Made by a program: the position numbers and the translations under genes. The notes below the pieces were generated by a model, which was given only the letters and a program-made list of their open reading frames with translations, had not been told where the DNA came from and made no database searches. From JAOSJL01 sp963704035 (GTDB taxonomy: Bacteria; Actinomycetota; Acidimicrobiia; IMCC26256; JAOSJL01), in contig CAVPGR010000004.1 in the NCBI GenBank assembly GCA_963704035.1, positions 1,612,001 through 1,676,000 on the forward strand: DNA of 64,000 nucleotides, in the 5' to 3' direction. This document shows, in pieces, positions 45,358 through 55,061 of the stretch. Numbering within the stretch: position 1 is the stretch's first letter; every line of letters starts with the position of its first letter.

Positions 45358-47145
45358 ATGGCCGCACCGAGCGTCCGCATCGACCGCGATCAGGAAATGA
45401 CGACTCGCGACGGCGTGGTGCTGAGCGCCGACGTCTATCGTCCCGAGATCTCGGCGAAGGTGCCGGCCATCGTTATGCGCACGCCCTACGAGAAGGGCAA
45501 CACGGCCATCAACCAGACGCGGTACCTGCCACCCCTCACTGCGTGCGAAGCCGGGTTCGCCGTCGTCGTGCAGGACATCCGGGGTCGCTACGCCTCGCAG
45601 GGCGAGTGGGACATCGTTCATCTCCACGCCGCCAACGTCGACGACGGTGGAGACTGCGTCGAGTGGGTGGCCTCCGAGCCGTGGTGCGACGGCAACGTCG
45701 GCATGATGGGTGGCTCGTACGTCGGGGTGACGCAATTGGCGGCGGCGGCCGGGCAGCCCCGATCCCTCAGGGCCATCGCGCCGTGGCTGCTCGGGATGCC
45801 GGCCGACCGGGCGATGGGACACAGCCTCCCGTTGGAGTCGATGACGGTCGGCTGGATGGCCGGGCTCGGGATCGACAACGTCATGAAGAAGATGGAGACG
45901 GGCGAGGCGGATCCGTCCGACCTGGAGAAGCTCGTCGAGGCCATCGTGGATCCGGCGCGGCCGTCCGAGACCCTCCCGCTGGCAGACCTCCTGAACCTCC
46001 AGACGCCGGGCAACCCGTCGTACGCGGAGGTGGACGAGATGCTCGCCCACGCCAACAGCGAGATCGGTTCGAGCTTCGACAGGTTCACCGTGCCCGCTCT
46101 GTGGTGCTTCGGCTGGTACGACAACGCGGGCGGTACCGAGATGTTCGAGCAGATGGGGCGTGAGGCCGGCACGGAGGTGGCCCGCACCGGGAGCCGGATG
46201 ATCATCGGTCCTTGGACCCACAACTACGCGCTCGACTTCGTCGGGCAGTTCGGCGTGGGAGGTATGGGCTCGGCAGCAGGTGGTGGCGTTCCGGCTTCGC
46301 ACCTGAAGTTCTTCTCCCGCCACCTCCGTGGTGACGACGTCGACATACCGGTCGTGCGCTACTTCGTGATGGGGAGCAACGTCTGGAAGAGAGCCGACGA
46401 CTGGCCGATCCCGGGTACGAATTTCCAGGCCTTGCACCTTCGTTCCGATGGTGGGGCCAACGGTGCGGACGGCGATGGACGGCTCGAGCGAGAAGCGCCG
46501 ACTGCCGGCGAGCGGCCTGACACGTACCGCTACGACCCGATGGACCCCGTGCCCGCGTGGGGCTTTCGGGTCATGTACACGGGCGGGACGGTCGTCAACG
46601 GCCCCTACGAGCAGACGCGGGTGGAGCGGCGCCACGACGTCCTCTGCTACACGACCGACGAGTACACCGCACCGTTCGAGATCGCCGGCGATGTCGTGCT
46701 GCATCTCTGGGCCGCCTCGAGCGCGGTCGACACCGACTGGATCGTCAAGCTCTGTGTCGTGGATCGCAACGGACTGTCGACCAACCTCGCCGACGGCTAC
46801 CTGCGGGCGCGTGTGCGTGACGACTGGCGAACTCCCGAGCTCATGGAGCCGGGTACCCCCTACGAGTTCACGATCAGTCTCGGTCAGACCGCCTACCGCG
46901 GTGAGCCGGGTGCCCGTCTTCGTCTCCAGGTGACCTCCTCCGCGTTCCCGCACTTTGCGCGCAACATGAACACGGGAAACCCGATCCACGAGGACGCCGA
47001 GGGCATCATCGCCGAGCAGACGATCCTGCACGATCCCGAGCATCCGTCGCGACTCACGTTGCCCGTGCAGCCCGTGGCCGAGGACCTCGCGGCGGAGCGG
47101 TTGACCGCGGCCATGGCGGTGCTTCCCGACATGATGGGTGGGTAG
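45358..47145 (+). CDS. CocE/NonD-family X-Pro dipeptidyl-peptidase-like hydrolase
   Basis: Alpha/beta hydrolase cleaving an ester or amide, related to cocaine esterase. The N-terminus MTTRDGVVLSADVYRP and VVVQDIRGRYASQGEWD are family signatures, the nucleophile Ser is in MMGGSYVGVTQLAAA, an acid or His pair is expected near WYDNAG and GPWTHN, and the C-terminal jelly-roll domain begins at DVLCYTTDEYTAPFEIAGDV. 595 residues. CGGAGG stands seven bases before the ATG. First gene of an operon with an amidase one codon away and a peptidase. Confidence 0.88.
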   Translation: MAAPSVRIDRDQEMTTRDGVVLSADVYRPEISAKVPAIVMRTPYEKGNTAINQTRYLPPLTACEAGFAVVVQDIRGRYASQGEWDIVHLHAANVDDGGDCVEWVASEPWCDGNVGMMGGSYVGVTQLAAAAGQPRSLRAIAPWLLGMPADRAMGHSLPLESMTVGWMAGLGIDNVMKKMETGEADPSDLEKLVEAIVDPARPSETLPLADLLNLQTPGNPSYAEVDEMLAHANSEIGSSFDRFTVPALWCFGWYDNAGGTEMFEQMGREAGTEVARTGSRMIIGPWTHNYALDFVGQFGVGGMGSAAGGGVPASHLKFFSRHLRGDDVDIPVVRYFVMGSNVWKRADDWPIPGTNFQALHLRSDGGANGADGDGRLEREAPTAGERPDTYRYDPMDPVPAWGFRVMYTGGTVVNGPYEQTRVERRHDVLCYTTDEYTAPFEIAGDVVLHLWAASSAVDTDWIVKLCVVDRNGLSTNLADGYLRARVRDDWRTPELMEPGTPYEFTISLGQTAYRGEPGARLRLQVTSSAFPHFARNMNTGNPIHEDAEGIIAEQTILHDPEHPSRLTLPVQPVAEDLAAERLTAAMAVLPDMMGG

Positions 47146-48552
47146 ATGGAACAGGTCCGAACATACGTGGGACGCAGCGCCACCGAGATCGCGCGCGCGG
47201 TTCAGAGGCGGGACGTCTCGGCCGTCGATGTCGTACGTGGGCACCTCGAGCAGATCGGCGCTTTTGATTCGATGGTGGGGGCCTTCCAGCTCGTCGCCGC
47301 AGAGCGCGCGCTCGCTGACGCCACGGCACTCGACGCGCACGACGACCTCGATCAACTCCCTCTGGCCGGAGTGCCGGTCGCGATCAAGGACACGATCGAG
47401 GTCGAAGGGCTTCCCCTGCGCCTCGGCTCGCTCGCCACGTCCCGCGAACCCTCGACGCAGGATGACGAGATCGTGCGCAGGATCCGGTCCGCGGGTGGCG
47501 TCGTCATGGGCAAGACCAAGGTTCCCGAGCTCTGCGCCTGGGGGTGGACCGATTCGGCGTTCGGCGTGTCCCGCAACCCGTGGGATCTCGATCGAACGCC
47601 GGGCGGATCCTCCGGCGGCAGCGCGGCGGCGGTGTCTGCGGGCCTCGTGCCGGTGGCACACGGAAGCGACGGGGGCGGGTCCATCCGTATTCCCTCCGCG
47701 TGCTGCGGACTCGTGGGCATCAAGCCGGGTGCGGGAGTCATCCCCAGCGCTGTCGAAGGGGGCGGGTGGCGCGGCCTGTCCTCTGACGGTCCGCTCGCCA
47801 CGACGGTCGACGATCTGTCCACGATGCTCGCCGTCATGGCAGACCGGCCGGATCTCGCCGAGGGCTCGACTCCGAGCGACACGTTGCGGATCGCGTGGTC
47901 GGTGGCGATTCCGGCACCGGGGAAAGCACTGGACCCGGTCATCGAGGCGGTCGTGGCGGAAACCGTGGATCTGATGCGGGGTGCCGGCCACGAGGTGTTC
48001 CAGGCGGACCCCCCCGAGAACCGCGAGCTGCTGGGCTCGGGCGTGCGGGCGATGGCGGGGATTGCGGAATCGGCACGGGATCTCCCGATCAACCTTCTCG
48101 AACGCCGGACACGCGCCTTCGTGCGTGCCGGGCGCCTGGTCGACCGGTTCGGACTCGTCCGAGACGGGCAACGGGACCGGTGGCGGGAGGAGCTCGACGG
48201 TTACTTCCGCGGTGTTGATCTGCTGCTCACGCCGACTCTGGCGGCGCCGCCCATTCCCGCCGAGGGCTGGTCTCGGCGCTCCGTGCTCGCCAACAGTCGG
48301 ATGGCCACGTTCATGCCGTTCACGGGGCGTTGGAACCTGGCGGGATATCCGGCGATGTCCGTGCCGGCCGGTGTGCACCCGTGCGGCGTCCCGCTGGCCG
48401 TGCAGCTCATCGCTCCCGAGGGCGGAGAAGCGTTGATTCTGTCGGTGGCCAGGCAGCTCGAGGAGCTGCGACCGTGGCAGCGCCACGCGCCACTCTCGGG
48501 CATCGAGAGCGATTCGGCTGACCCGCTCACGGCGGATTCGACGGCCGTCTGA
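47146..48552 (+). CDS. Amidase-signature hydrolase
   Basis: Serine amidase with a Ser-cisSer-Lys triad: Lys in VAIKDTIEVEGLP, cis-Ser in GSDGGGSIRIPSACCG, Ser nucleophile in TPGGSSGGSAAAVSAG. 468 residues, complete. The ATG starts directly after the TAG of the CocE-like gene. Context suggests catabolism of an amide or peptide-like compound released by, or taken up with, the neighbours rather than tRNA amidation. The substrate cannot be told from sequence. Confidence 0.9.
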   Translation: MEQVRTYVGRSATEIARAVQRRDVSAVDVVRGHLEQIGAFDSMVGAFQLVAAERALADATALDAHDDLDQLPLAGVPVAIKDTIEVEGLPLRLGSLATSREPSTQDDEIVRRIRSAGGVVMGKTKVPELCAWGWTDSAFGVSRNPWDLDRTPGGSSGGSAAAVSAGLVPVAHGSDGGGSIRIPSACCGLVGIKPGAGVIPSAVEGGGWRGLSSDGPLATTVDDLSTMLAVMADRPDLAEGSTPSDTLRIAWSVAIPAPGKALDPVIEAVVAETVDLMRGAGHEVFQADPPENRELLGSGVRAMAGIAESARDLPINLLERRTRAFVRAGRLVDRFGLVRDGQRDRWREELDGYFRGVDLLLTPTLAAPPIPAEGWSRRSVLANSRMATFMPFTGRWNLAGYPAMSVPAGVHPCGVPLAVQLIAPEGGEALILSVARQLEELRPWQRHAPLSGIESDSADPLTADSTAV

Positions 48553-48590
48553 TTCGGAGGCGCTCTTCACGCCACAGGGGGAGGGGCGAC

Positions 48591-49704
48591 ATGACTTCGG
48601 GAGGCGACCTGTACGCCTTCGTCGAGCGCTATTCGGCGCTGGGAGACCACCGCACGGGGACGGCGGTCGACGAGGCCACTCGCGAACTGGTTGCCGCAGA
48701 ACTCGAACGCCGGGGTGCCACGGTCACCCGCGTGCCCTACGAGTTCGACCGGTACGACGCGACGGCCACGGTGACGGTCGGCGACCGGAACGTCGGATGC
48801 GTCCCCTTGTTCTACTCAGGGTCGGGATCCGTGACGACCGCCGCTCCGTACGTCGCGCCTCTCGAGATGCTGGGAGGAGTGGCTGCTCTCGATCTGGCGG
48901 AACGCCGGGCGGACGCGCGCACCGCCGGCGCTGAGGTGGCCGTTCTCACGACCGGTGACGGTGAGGGGCGGCTCGTCGCCGAGAACGTCGTCCCGGAGGC
49001 GGATGCGGGGCCCCTGACGGTGCTCGTCGCGGGCTCCGATAGCGCACGTGTCGCCGAAGGCCCGACCACCGTGGAGATGGTGGCTCGTGTCGTACCGGGG
49101 CACAGTGAGACCGTCCTCGGATGGTTCGGAGCAGACGGCACGCCGCCGGTGGTCGTGACAACTCCCCTGTCGGGATGGTTCACGTGTGCCGGAGAGCGGG
49201 CCACCGGGATCGTGGTCGCTCTGGAAACGGCATCGGAGCTCGCTGCCGCCGGTCTGTCGGTACTCGTGGTGGCGACGACAGGGCACGAGCTCGGACACCT
49301 CGGGGCCAAGGCCTGGTTGCATGCGGATCCGGTGGAGCCGCGGGCCGTGCTGCACTGCGGAGCCTCGCTCGCAGCCGGTGTCGTGACGAACGGAGTGTGT
49401 GAGCTGTCAGAGGCTCGCATCGCGATGACCAATGTCGAGCCCGCTCGTCTCGACCGTCTCGCCGAGATCCTTGCTCCCGTCCGGATCACTGCGATCCCCG
49501 GACCCGCGACGTGGGGCGGTGAGGGGGAGGAGTGGCGACGTGTCGGGGTGCCCCTGGTGTCCCTGACCGGAGGTTTCGACGGCTTCCATTCACCCGACGA
49601 CCTACCGGAGGCCGTGACCACTCCTCGACGCGCTGGCTCACGTGTCCGATGCGGTCGTTCGTGCAGCGCGCATTCTCGTGGATCCCTCGACGAGCGTGGG
49701 GTGA
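48591..49704 (+). CDS. M28-like (aminopeptidase-fold) protein (C-terminal frameshift)
   Basis: Protein with the mixed fold of M28 zinc peptidases, judged from LVVATTGHELGHLGAKAWL (metal-site region) and the late GGFDGFHSPDDLPEAV, which resembles the family's H-S/T-x-x-D ending. Not all usual zinc ligands are obvious, so activity is uncertain. GGGGAGGGGCGAC precedes the ATG. The frame breaks near 49621-49625; removing one C gives LDALAHVSDAVVRAARILVD and a stop at 49702-49704, about 370 residues. The final nine codons lie in a 95-bp repeat found again at 50367. Confidence 0.65.
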
Positions 49705-49773
49705 CGCGACGCTCGATCCGCTCAGTCGACGATCTCCACACGGGTGTGCGGGAAGGGGAATGCGCCCTTGGCG
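49679..49773 (+). repeat. 95-bp direct repeat, copy 1
   Basis: Matches 50367-50461 over 95 bp with two mismatches (offset 688). It contains the end of the M28-like gene on the plus strand and, on the minus strand, a detached copy of the esterase C-terminus (AKGAFPFPHTRVEIVD and stop at 49722). Confidence 0.9.
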
Positions 49774-50286
49774 TCAGACTCCGGGTTTCCAGATCATCAG
49801 GACGAGGAGAACGACGAGCAACAGGTTCAGTACGGCACCGCCACCGGCCAGACGCTTGCCGAGCGCTTCCATCTCGATCACCTGCGGTGGGGGACCCGAC
49901 GGGGCCGTTCCCTCCGGCGGCGGGCCGGCCGCGGCCAGCTCCTTGGCGAGCTCGTTCATCCGTTTCGAGGCCGGAATCTGGCTGCCGTGGGAGATCCCGA
50001 GGGCCACGACGAAGACCACGATGGACAGCCACACCCACGTTTGGGAGAAGCTCCAGGCATCGCTCATCATCACAAGGATCATGCCGGTGACGGGCACGGT
50101 GTAGATCACGTACTCCGCCACTCCCGACACCGCGAGATTCGCCTCGCCGATGGCGGCGCCTCCCGGGCCGGGCCGCTGCTTGGCCTGCGCGCCGTAGAGG
50201 CCGTTGAGGAAGACCGCTCCGAATCCCACGATCGTCCCCAGGATGTGCAACAGAAGCATCGAGTCGTAGCCGAACTCGCCTCTCAT
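49774..50286 (-). CDS. Four-helix membrane protein, DUF2269-like
   Basis: 170 residues with about four membrane segments: MLLLHILGTIVGFGAVFLNG, the region around VSGVAEYVIYTVPVTGMILV, VWLSIVVFVVALGI, and VLNLLLVVLLVLMIWK at the end. A His in the first helix and a SHG after the third resemble the DUF2269 group, a tentative assignment. GGAGGAGATC precedes the ATG. The stop codon begins exactly where the 95-bp direct repeat ends, and the gene fills the segment between the repeats, so it looks inserted between two formerly adjacent convergent genes. Confidence 0.75.
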   Translation of the reverse strand: MRGEFGYDSMLLLHILGTIVGFGAVFLNGLYGAQAKQRPGPGGAAIGEANLAVSGVAEYVIYTVPVTGMILVMMSDAWSFSQTWVWLSIVVFVVALGISHGSQIPASKRMNELAKELAAAGPPPEGTAPSGPPPQVIEMEALGKRLAGGGAVLNLLLVVLLVLMIWKPGV

Positions 50287-50366
50287 GATCTCCTCCGTTC
50301 CGTTTCAGCTCTGGTGCGGCGGCGGCAATGTACAGCCTCGTCGCGGGGCACGCCGAGCCGAGTCTC

Positions 50367-50461
50367 TGGATCCCTCGACGAGCGTGGGGAGACGCGCCGC
50401 TCGATCCGCTCAGTCGACGATCTCCACACGGGTGTGCGGGAAGGGGAATGCGCCCTTGGCG
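50367..50461 (+). repeat. 95-bp direct repeat, copy 2
   Basis: Second copy of 49679-49773. Here it is the genuine 3' end of the esterase gene (minus strand, stop at 50410) followed by a detached plus-strand fragment of the M28-like gene end, in which the TGA stop is mutated to AGA. Confidence 0.9.
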
Positions 50462-51852
50462 ACGGCCCGCGTGGTCTCGTCGGCGTCGCGGGTGGGTCCG
50501 AGGTCCAGATCCATCTCCACGCGGCCATCCGCTCCAGCCGTGAGTGGCTCTCTCACCGGGACGTCCCCACCCGAGGTCCGGGTCAGCGTCACGGGGGAGC
50601 CTGGTTCGAACCGCGGGGTGTCGCCACGTGGACCCTTCCGGTTCCGGCGAGCGTGAAGTCGCGCCCGTCGGTGCGTGCGCGGAGCAGGTGGAGGAACTCG
50701 GTGTTCGGTCGTGTGACGGTCAGGTCGTAGCCCCACGCCGCAGAAGCTCGGATCGGCGTTCTTGTACGAGAACGTGACAGGTTCGGGAATGCCCTGGTCG
50801 AACACCTGCTCCATGCGTTCGCGGAAGAAGCGCTGGAACGTCGAGCGCCCGATCGAGTGGTAGCCGGTGCGTGTCACGTAGGTGAACGGGACCCCGGCCG
50901 CGGTGAGACGGTGCGCAATCTCGTCGTTGACGCGGCGCTGCACCGTCTCCATGGTCACGTCAGAGCGCGAGCCGATGTCTTCGGACGCGTCCGGCAGGTA
51001 CTCCTCGCCGCTCGGCGTGCCCGTTCCGACGACGACCACGATCTCCGCGCCGGTCCCCACGACGTTCGGCGCGAGGTCGAGCAGGTTGTTGTTCCGGTAG
51101 TGGATCTCGTCGGCGGGCAGAGGTCTGAATCCCTGGCTGCGGTTGTACAGGACCCACCGGATGCGCCGCCGCGAGAGGTGGTCCTGCATCAGGCTGAGCA
51201 CGCCGCTCGAACAGCCGACGAACCCGAAACGGTCGGGATGGCGGAAGCCCTGGATCATGGCGCCGCCTCCGCCCATCGAGTGTCCCGTGAGAGCGCGGCC
51301 GGATCTGTCGGTCCGGACGTCGAACAGCGCCTCGATCAGCGGGATGGCCTCCTCGTAGAGGTGGGTCTCTGCCGCCAGCCCCTGTGTGCGGAGACCGTTG
51401 ACCCAGTTGCACGACGGGCACCAGGGGGGCGCTCCCGCATCGGGGGCGACGACGAGGAAGCGGGAGTCATCGAGCAGTTCGTCGAAACCCATGGTCTTGG
51501 GCTGGATCACACGACGCCTCCCCGACGACACGGGGGGATTGCGGCCGCTGTCCTCGGCCAGCGCGGCCAGGCGTTTGACCGTGGGATGGGTGTACGGCGT
51601 CACGGTGCCGTGCAGGAACCAGCACACGGGCAGCGGTTCATCCGATGTCGAGTAGTGGTCGGGCACCCAGACCATGCACTCGGTGCGCCGTTCGAGCACC
51701 GTGCTGTCGAAGCTGACGGTGAGGACGCGCGGTTCGGCCGGGTGCTCGCCGACCGAAACGTCCCAGCGACGGAAAGCCCCGGGAAGCGACCCGGGGTCCG
51801 GGATTCCGGGCGTGCGCGTCATGGAGGGAGTACCTGCCGATTCGTCTCTCAC
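50410..51852 (-). CDS. Esterase D/PHB-depolymerase-like alpha/beta hydrolase (two frame errors)
   Basis: Serine esterase of about 480 residues. Signatures: MVWVPDHYSTSDEPLPVCWF then HGTVTP (oxyanion region), VVAPDAGAPPW, the nucleophile in LTGHSMGGGGAMIQG, and a late TYVTRTGYHSIG with the likely catalytic His. The stretch between residues near 365 and 405 is read out of frame: removing a G from GGGG (50731-50734) restores GYDLTVTRPNTEFLHLLRAR, and the original frame resumes near 50615-50618. The GTG at 51852 with GAGGGCG in front is my start. Its tail lies in a 95-bp repeat. Secretion is not evident. Confidence 0.78.
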   Translation of the reverse strand: MRDESAGTPSMTRTPGIPDPGSLPGAFRRWDVSVGEHPAEPRVLTVSFDSTVLERRTECMVWVPDHYSTSDEPLPVCWFLHGTVTPYTHPTVKRLAALAEDSGRNPPVSSGRRRVIQPKTMGFDELLDDSRFLVVAPDAGAPPWCPSCNWVNGLRTQGLAAETHLYEEAIPLIEALFDVRTDRSGRALTGHSMGGGGAMIQGFRHPDRFGFVGCSSGVLSLMQDHLSRRRIRWVLYNRSQGFRPLPADEIHYRNNNLLDLAPNVVGTGAEIVVVVGTGTPSGEEYLPDASEDIGSRSDVTMETVQRRVNDEIAHRLTAAGVPFTYVTRTGYHSIGRSTFQRFFRERMEQVFDQGIPEPVTFSYKNADPSFCGVGLRPDRHTTEHRVPPPAPRTHRRARLHARRNRKGPRGDTPRFEPGSPVTLTRTSGGDVPVREPLTAGADGRVEMDLDLGPTRDADETTRAVAKGAFPFPHTRVEIVD

Positions 51853-51962
51853 CGCCCTCAACGTACGCCATCACCCGAGCACATCGCCGCGGGCGTGGCG
51901 GTCCTACGATGAACACCAATGTCGTATGAGCCCACGACTGCTCGAAAGGCTGCGGTGATCCG

Positions 51963-53607
51963 ATGACCGGATCGCGCGACCTCGCGCTCGCCCGGCTGGC
52001 CGACGAGCGCTTCGACATCCTCGTCATCGGGGGCGGGATCACCGGAGTGGGGATCGCTCTCGACGCCGCGTCACGCGGCCTTCGCACGGCTCTCGTCGAG
52101 CGGGACGACTTCGCGTCCGGGACGTCGTCGAAGTCCTCCAAGTTCGTCCACGGCGGTGTCCGCTATCTCGAACAGCGCGAGTTCCGTCTCGTCTACGAAG
52201 CGCTGGCGGAACGTCAGATTCTTCTCCGCAATGCCCCCCATCTCGTGAAGGTGCTGCCCTTCGTGCTCCCGGTGTACGCCCGCGGCGGCGTCGTCCCGAA
52301 GAAGCTCAGTCCGCGCGCTCGGTTCGGCGATGTGGCTCTACGACCTCACCGGCGGCGCACGCATCGGTCGCCGACATCAACGCATCGACCCCGACGAGGC
52401 TCGGGTACTCGTGCCCGCGCTACGCAGCGACGGCCTCGCTGCCTCCTACCTCTACTACGACGCACAGGCCGACGACGCCCGCCTCACTCTGACGGTCGCC
52501 ATGACGGCGGCGGAGATGGGAGCGGCCGTGGCGAACCACGCCGAGGTCCGGGGGCTGCGCACAACGGGCGGACGGATCGTGGGCGCCGATGTCGTCGCCG
52601 ATGGCCGCGAGATGTCGGTCGATGCCGCGGTCGTCGTCAACGCCGGGGGGGTGTGGAGCGACCGCATCCGTTCGCTGGAGGGCACGAAAGCGGACGATCT
52701 GCGGCCCGCGAAGGGGATCCACATCGCCGTGCCCTGGCAACGAGTCCGCAACACCGTCGGATCGATCATCCCCGTGCGCGGCGACCGGCGGTCCATCTTC
52801 GTGGCTCCATGGGGCGACGTCGCGTACTTCGGCACCACCGACACCGACTACGACGGACCACTCGACTCACCGCAGTGCACACCAGAGGACGTCGACTATC
52901 TGATCGACGGCGCGAACGGCCTCCTCGACGTCAGTCTCGATCGCGGTGACGTGGTCGGCTCGTGGGCGGGCCTGCGTCCGCTACTGCGAGGAACAGGCTC
53001 GAAGCGCACGGCGGACCTGTCGCGCCGACACTCGGTGACGACCTCCGAGGGCGGCATGATCAGCGTGACCGGTGGCAAACTCACCACGTACCGGCGGATG
53101 GCGCGCGACGTCGTCGACCGCGTGATGTCCCGCCTCGGCCGGCGGGCCCGCTGTCGCACGCAGCGTCTCCCGCTCGTCGGTGCGGAGGCGGTGGGGCGTG
53201 GCGTGCCCGGCCCCGAGCCGGGCGTCGCCGACCATCTCGCCGGGCGCTACGGGTCCCGTGCGTCGTCGCTGACCGAGCTCATCGCGCAGGACCCGTCCCT
53301 CGGCGGCCCTCTCGTTCCCGGCCTGCCCTATCTGCGGGCGGAAGCCGTGTACGCGGTGCACCACGAGAGCGCCCGCACGCTCGACGACGTGCTCTCCCGT
53401 CGAACGCGGGCACGGTTGCTGGCCCGCGATGCATCCGCGGCGGCGGCCGCCGAGGTGGCACAGATTCTGGCCGCGGAACTGGGTTGGGACTCCGCCACGA
53501 CGTCCACGGAGGTCAAGGGCTACCGGGCCTCGGTGACGGCGGAACGTGAGGCGGCGGGTTTGCCCGAGACCCTCGCCGCCGCTCCGTGCGGCGACGCCGC
53601 ATCGTGA
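51963..53607 (+). CDS. glpD: Glycerol-3-phosphate dehydrogenase, FAD-dependent (one frameshift)
   Basis: Oxidises glycerol-3-phosphate to dihydroxyacetone phosphate and passes electrons to quinone or oxygen. FAD-binding VIGGGITGVGIALDAASRGL, ERDDFASGTSSKSSKFVHGG and RYLEQREFRLV are classic. Later come GGVWSDRIRSL, PWGDVAYFGTTDTDYDGPLD, SWAGLRPLL and TGGKLTTYRRMA. Near 52311-52315 one extra base splits the frame; removing a C gives KLSPALGSAMWLYDL. About 548 residues. The FGGY kinase begins inside its stop (GTGA), as expected for a glycerol operon. Confidence 0.92.
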
Positions 53608-55052
53608 AGTTCCTCGTCGTCGACGCCGGGACGAGTTCGTTGCGGGCCGGCGTGATCGACTCGACACTGCGGACACTCAGCGAGCACGTTCGTCCCCAGC
53701 TACCGACCTCGCCGGCCGACGGCCTCGTCGAGTTCGACGCCGTCGCCATGGCGAGGGCTGCGGTCGACGCGGCATCAGAGGCGCTCGACGAGGTGGGACC
53801 CGTCGACGCCATGGCGATCGTGAATCAGCGCGGGTCCACCGTCGTATGGGAGAGCGCGACCGGTCGGCCCGTGGCACCGGGTCTCGGCTGGCAGGATCTC
53901 CGCACGGTGGGTCGATGCCTGGAGCTGGGGGCCGAGGGTCTCCACCTGGCTCCGAACCAGACGGCGACCAAGATCGAGGCGTTGCTCCTGGCAGCCGGCG
54001 ATCACGATCCGGGCACGCTCCTGGCCGGGACGGTGGACACGTGGTTGGTCTGGAATCTCACGCGCGGCGCTACCCACGTCACCGACGCCACGAACGCTGC
54101 GGTCACCGGTCTGGTGGCCGACGACGGGAAGAGTTGGGACTCCCGGCGCATGGAACGTCTCGGGATTCCCGACACGATGCTGGGACGGATCGTCGACACG
54201 GCCGGCGTCGTGGGTTCTGCGACGGCGCTGCCGGGAGCTCCACCGATCGCCGGAATCGCCGGCGACCAGCAGGCGTCGCTCATCGGGCAGGGGTGTGTGC
54301 GCCGTGGCGACGCCAAGATCACCTTCGGAACGGGCGGCATGCTCGATGTCGTGGTCGGCGCCGAGCGGCCGAGCGAAGGTGTGACCGAAAACGGTGGCTA
54401 CCCGATTGTTGCGTGGCGTGACGCCGGGGAGGACACGTGGGGCCTCGAGGCGATCATGTTGGCAGCCGGTACCAATGTGGAGTGGCTGCGCGACGGACTC
54501 GGGATCATCGACTCCGTTGCCGACTCGTCGGACGTGGCGAGCGCGTGTGAAGACACGGGCGACGTCTGGTTCGTGCCCGCTCTCCTCGGGCTGGGGACTC
54601 CCGAGTGGGACTTCGGCGCCCGCGGTACTTTCGTGGGCCTCACCCGTGGCACGGGGACTCCCGAGATGGTCCGAGCCGTGCTCGAGGGCGTGGCTCACCG
54701 CGGAGCCGATCTCGTGGACGCGGCAACCGCGGATACCGATCTTGCCATCGACGTTCTGCGCATCGACGGAGGAATGGCGGAGAACGCTGTCTTCGCTCAG
54801 GCTCTGGCTGATGCGACAGAGCGACCGGTCGAGGTCGCGCCCGTGCGGGAAGCGACGTCGCTCGGCGGCGCGTTCGTCGCCGGCATCGCGAGTGGCACAT
54901 GGAGTGGATTCCCCGCGCTCGCCGACACGTGGGCACCGCGGGCCCGCTACGAACCCACGCGGGTGCCCGAACGCGAACGGTGGCGAGAGGCCGTCGCTCG
55001 TGCGGGGGGATGGCATCCGGCTCTCTCGGCGCTGGATCTGCGCCCGCGCTGA
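53604..55052 (+). CDS. FGGY-family carbohydrate kinase, glycerol-kinase-like
   Basis: ATP-dependent sugar/polyol kinase. DAGTSSLRAGVID is the phosphate-1 motif; GAPPIAGIAGDQQASLIGQG with FGTGGMLD is the glycerol-kinase-like central motif; DTWLVWNLTRGATHVTDATN also fits that branch; LRIDGGMAENAVFAQ and EATSLGGAFVAG form the C-terminal adenosine site. 482 residues from the GTG at 53604, overlapping glpD. The glpD context supports glycerol as substrate, but the N-terminal motif deviates from typical GlpK (DQGTTSSR), so another polyol is possible. Confidence 0.85.
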   Translation: MKFLVVDAGTSSLRAGVIDSTLRTLSEHVRPQLPTSPADGLVEFDAVAMARAAVDAASEALDEVGPVDAMAIVNQRGSTVVWESATGRPVAPGLGWQDLRTVGRCLELGAEGLHLAPNQTATKIEALLLAAGDHDPGTLLAGTVDTWLVWNLTRGATHVTDATNAAVTGLVADDGKSWDSRRMERLGIPDTMLGRIVDTAGVVGSATALPGAPPIAGIAGDQQASLIGQGCVRRGDAKITFGTGGMLDVVVGAERPSEGVTENGGYPIVAWRDAGEDTWGLEAIMLAAGTNVEWLRDGLGIIDSVADSSDVASACEDTGDVWFVPALLGLGTPEWDFGARGTFVGLTRGTGTPEMVRAVLEGVAHRGADLVDAATADTDLAIDVLRIDGGMAENAVFAQALADATERPVEVAPVREATSLGGAFVAGIASGTWSGFPALADTWAPRARYEPTRVPERERWREAVARAGGWHPALSALDLRPR

Positions 55053-55061
55053 GTCCGTGGT

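Noticed and set aside
45340..48570. A 1076-codon open frame on the minus strand opposite the CocE-like hydrolase and amidase
   Set aside because: It is antisense to two clearly conserved enzymes, has low-complexity Arg/His/Gly-rich composition and no recognisable domain. Long antisense frames are common in GC-rich DNA.
50603..50612. GGTTCGAACC, resembling a tRNA T-loop
   Set aside because: No acceptor, D or anticodon stems around it; the sequence is inside the esterase gene.
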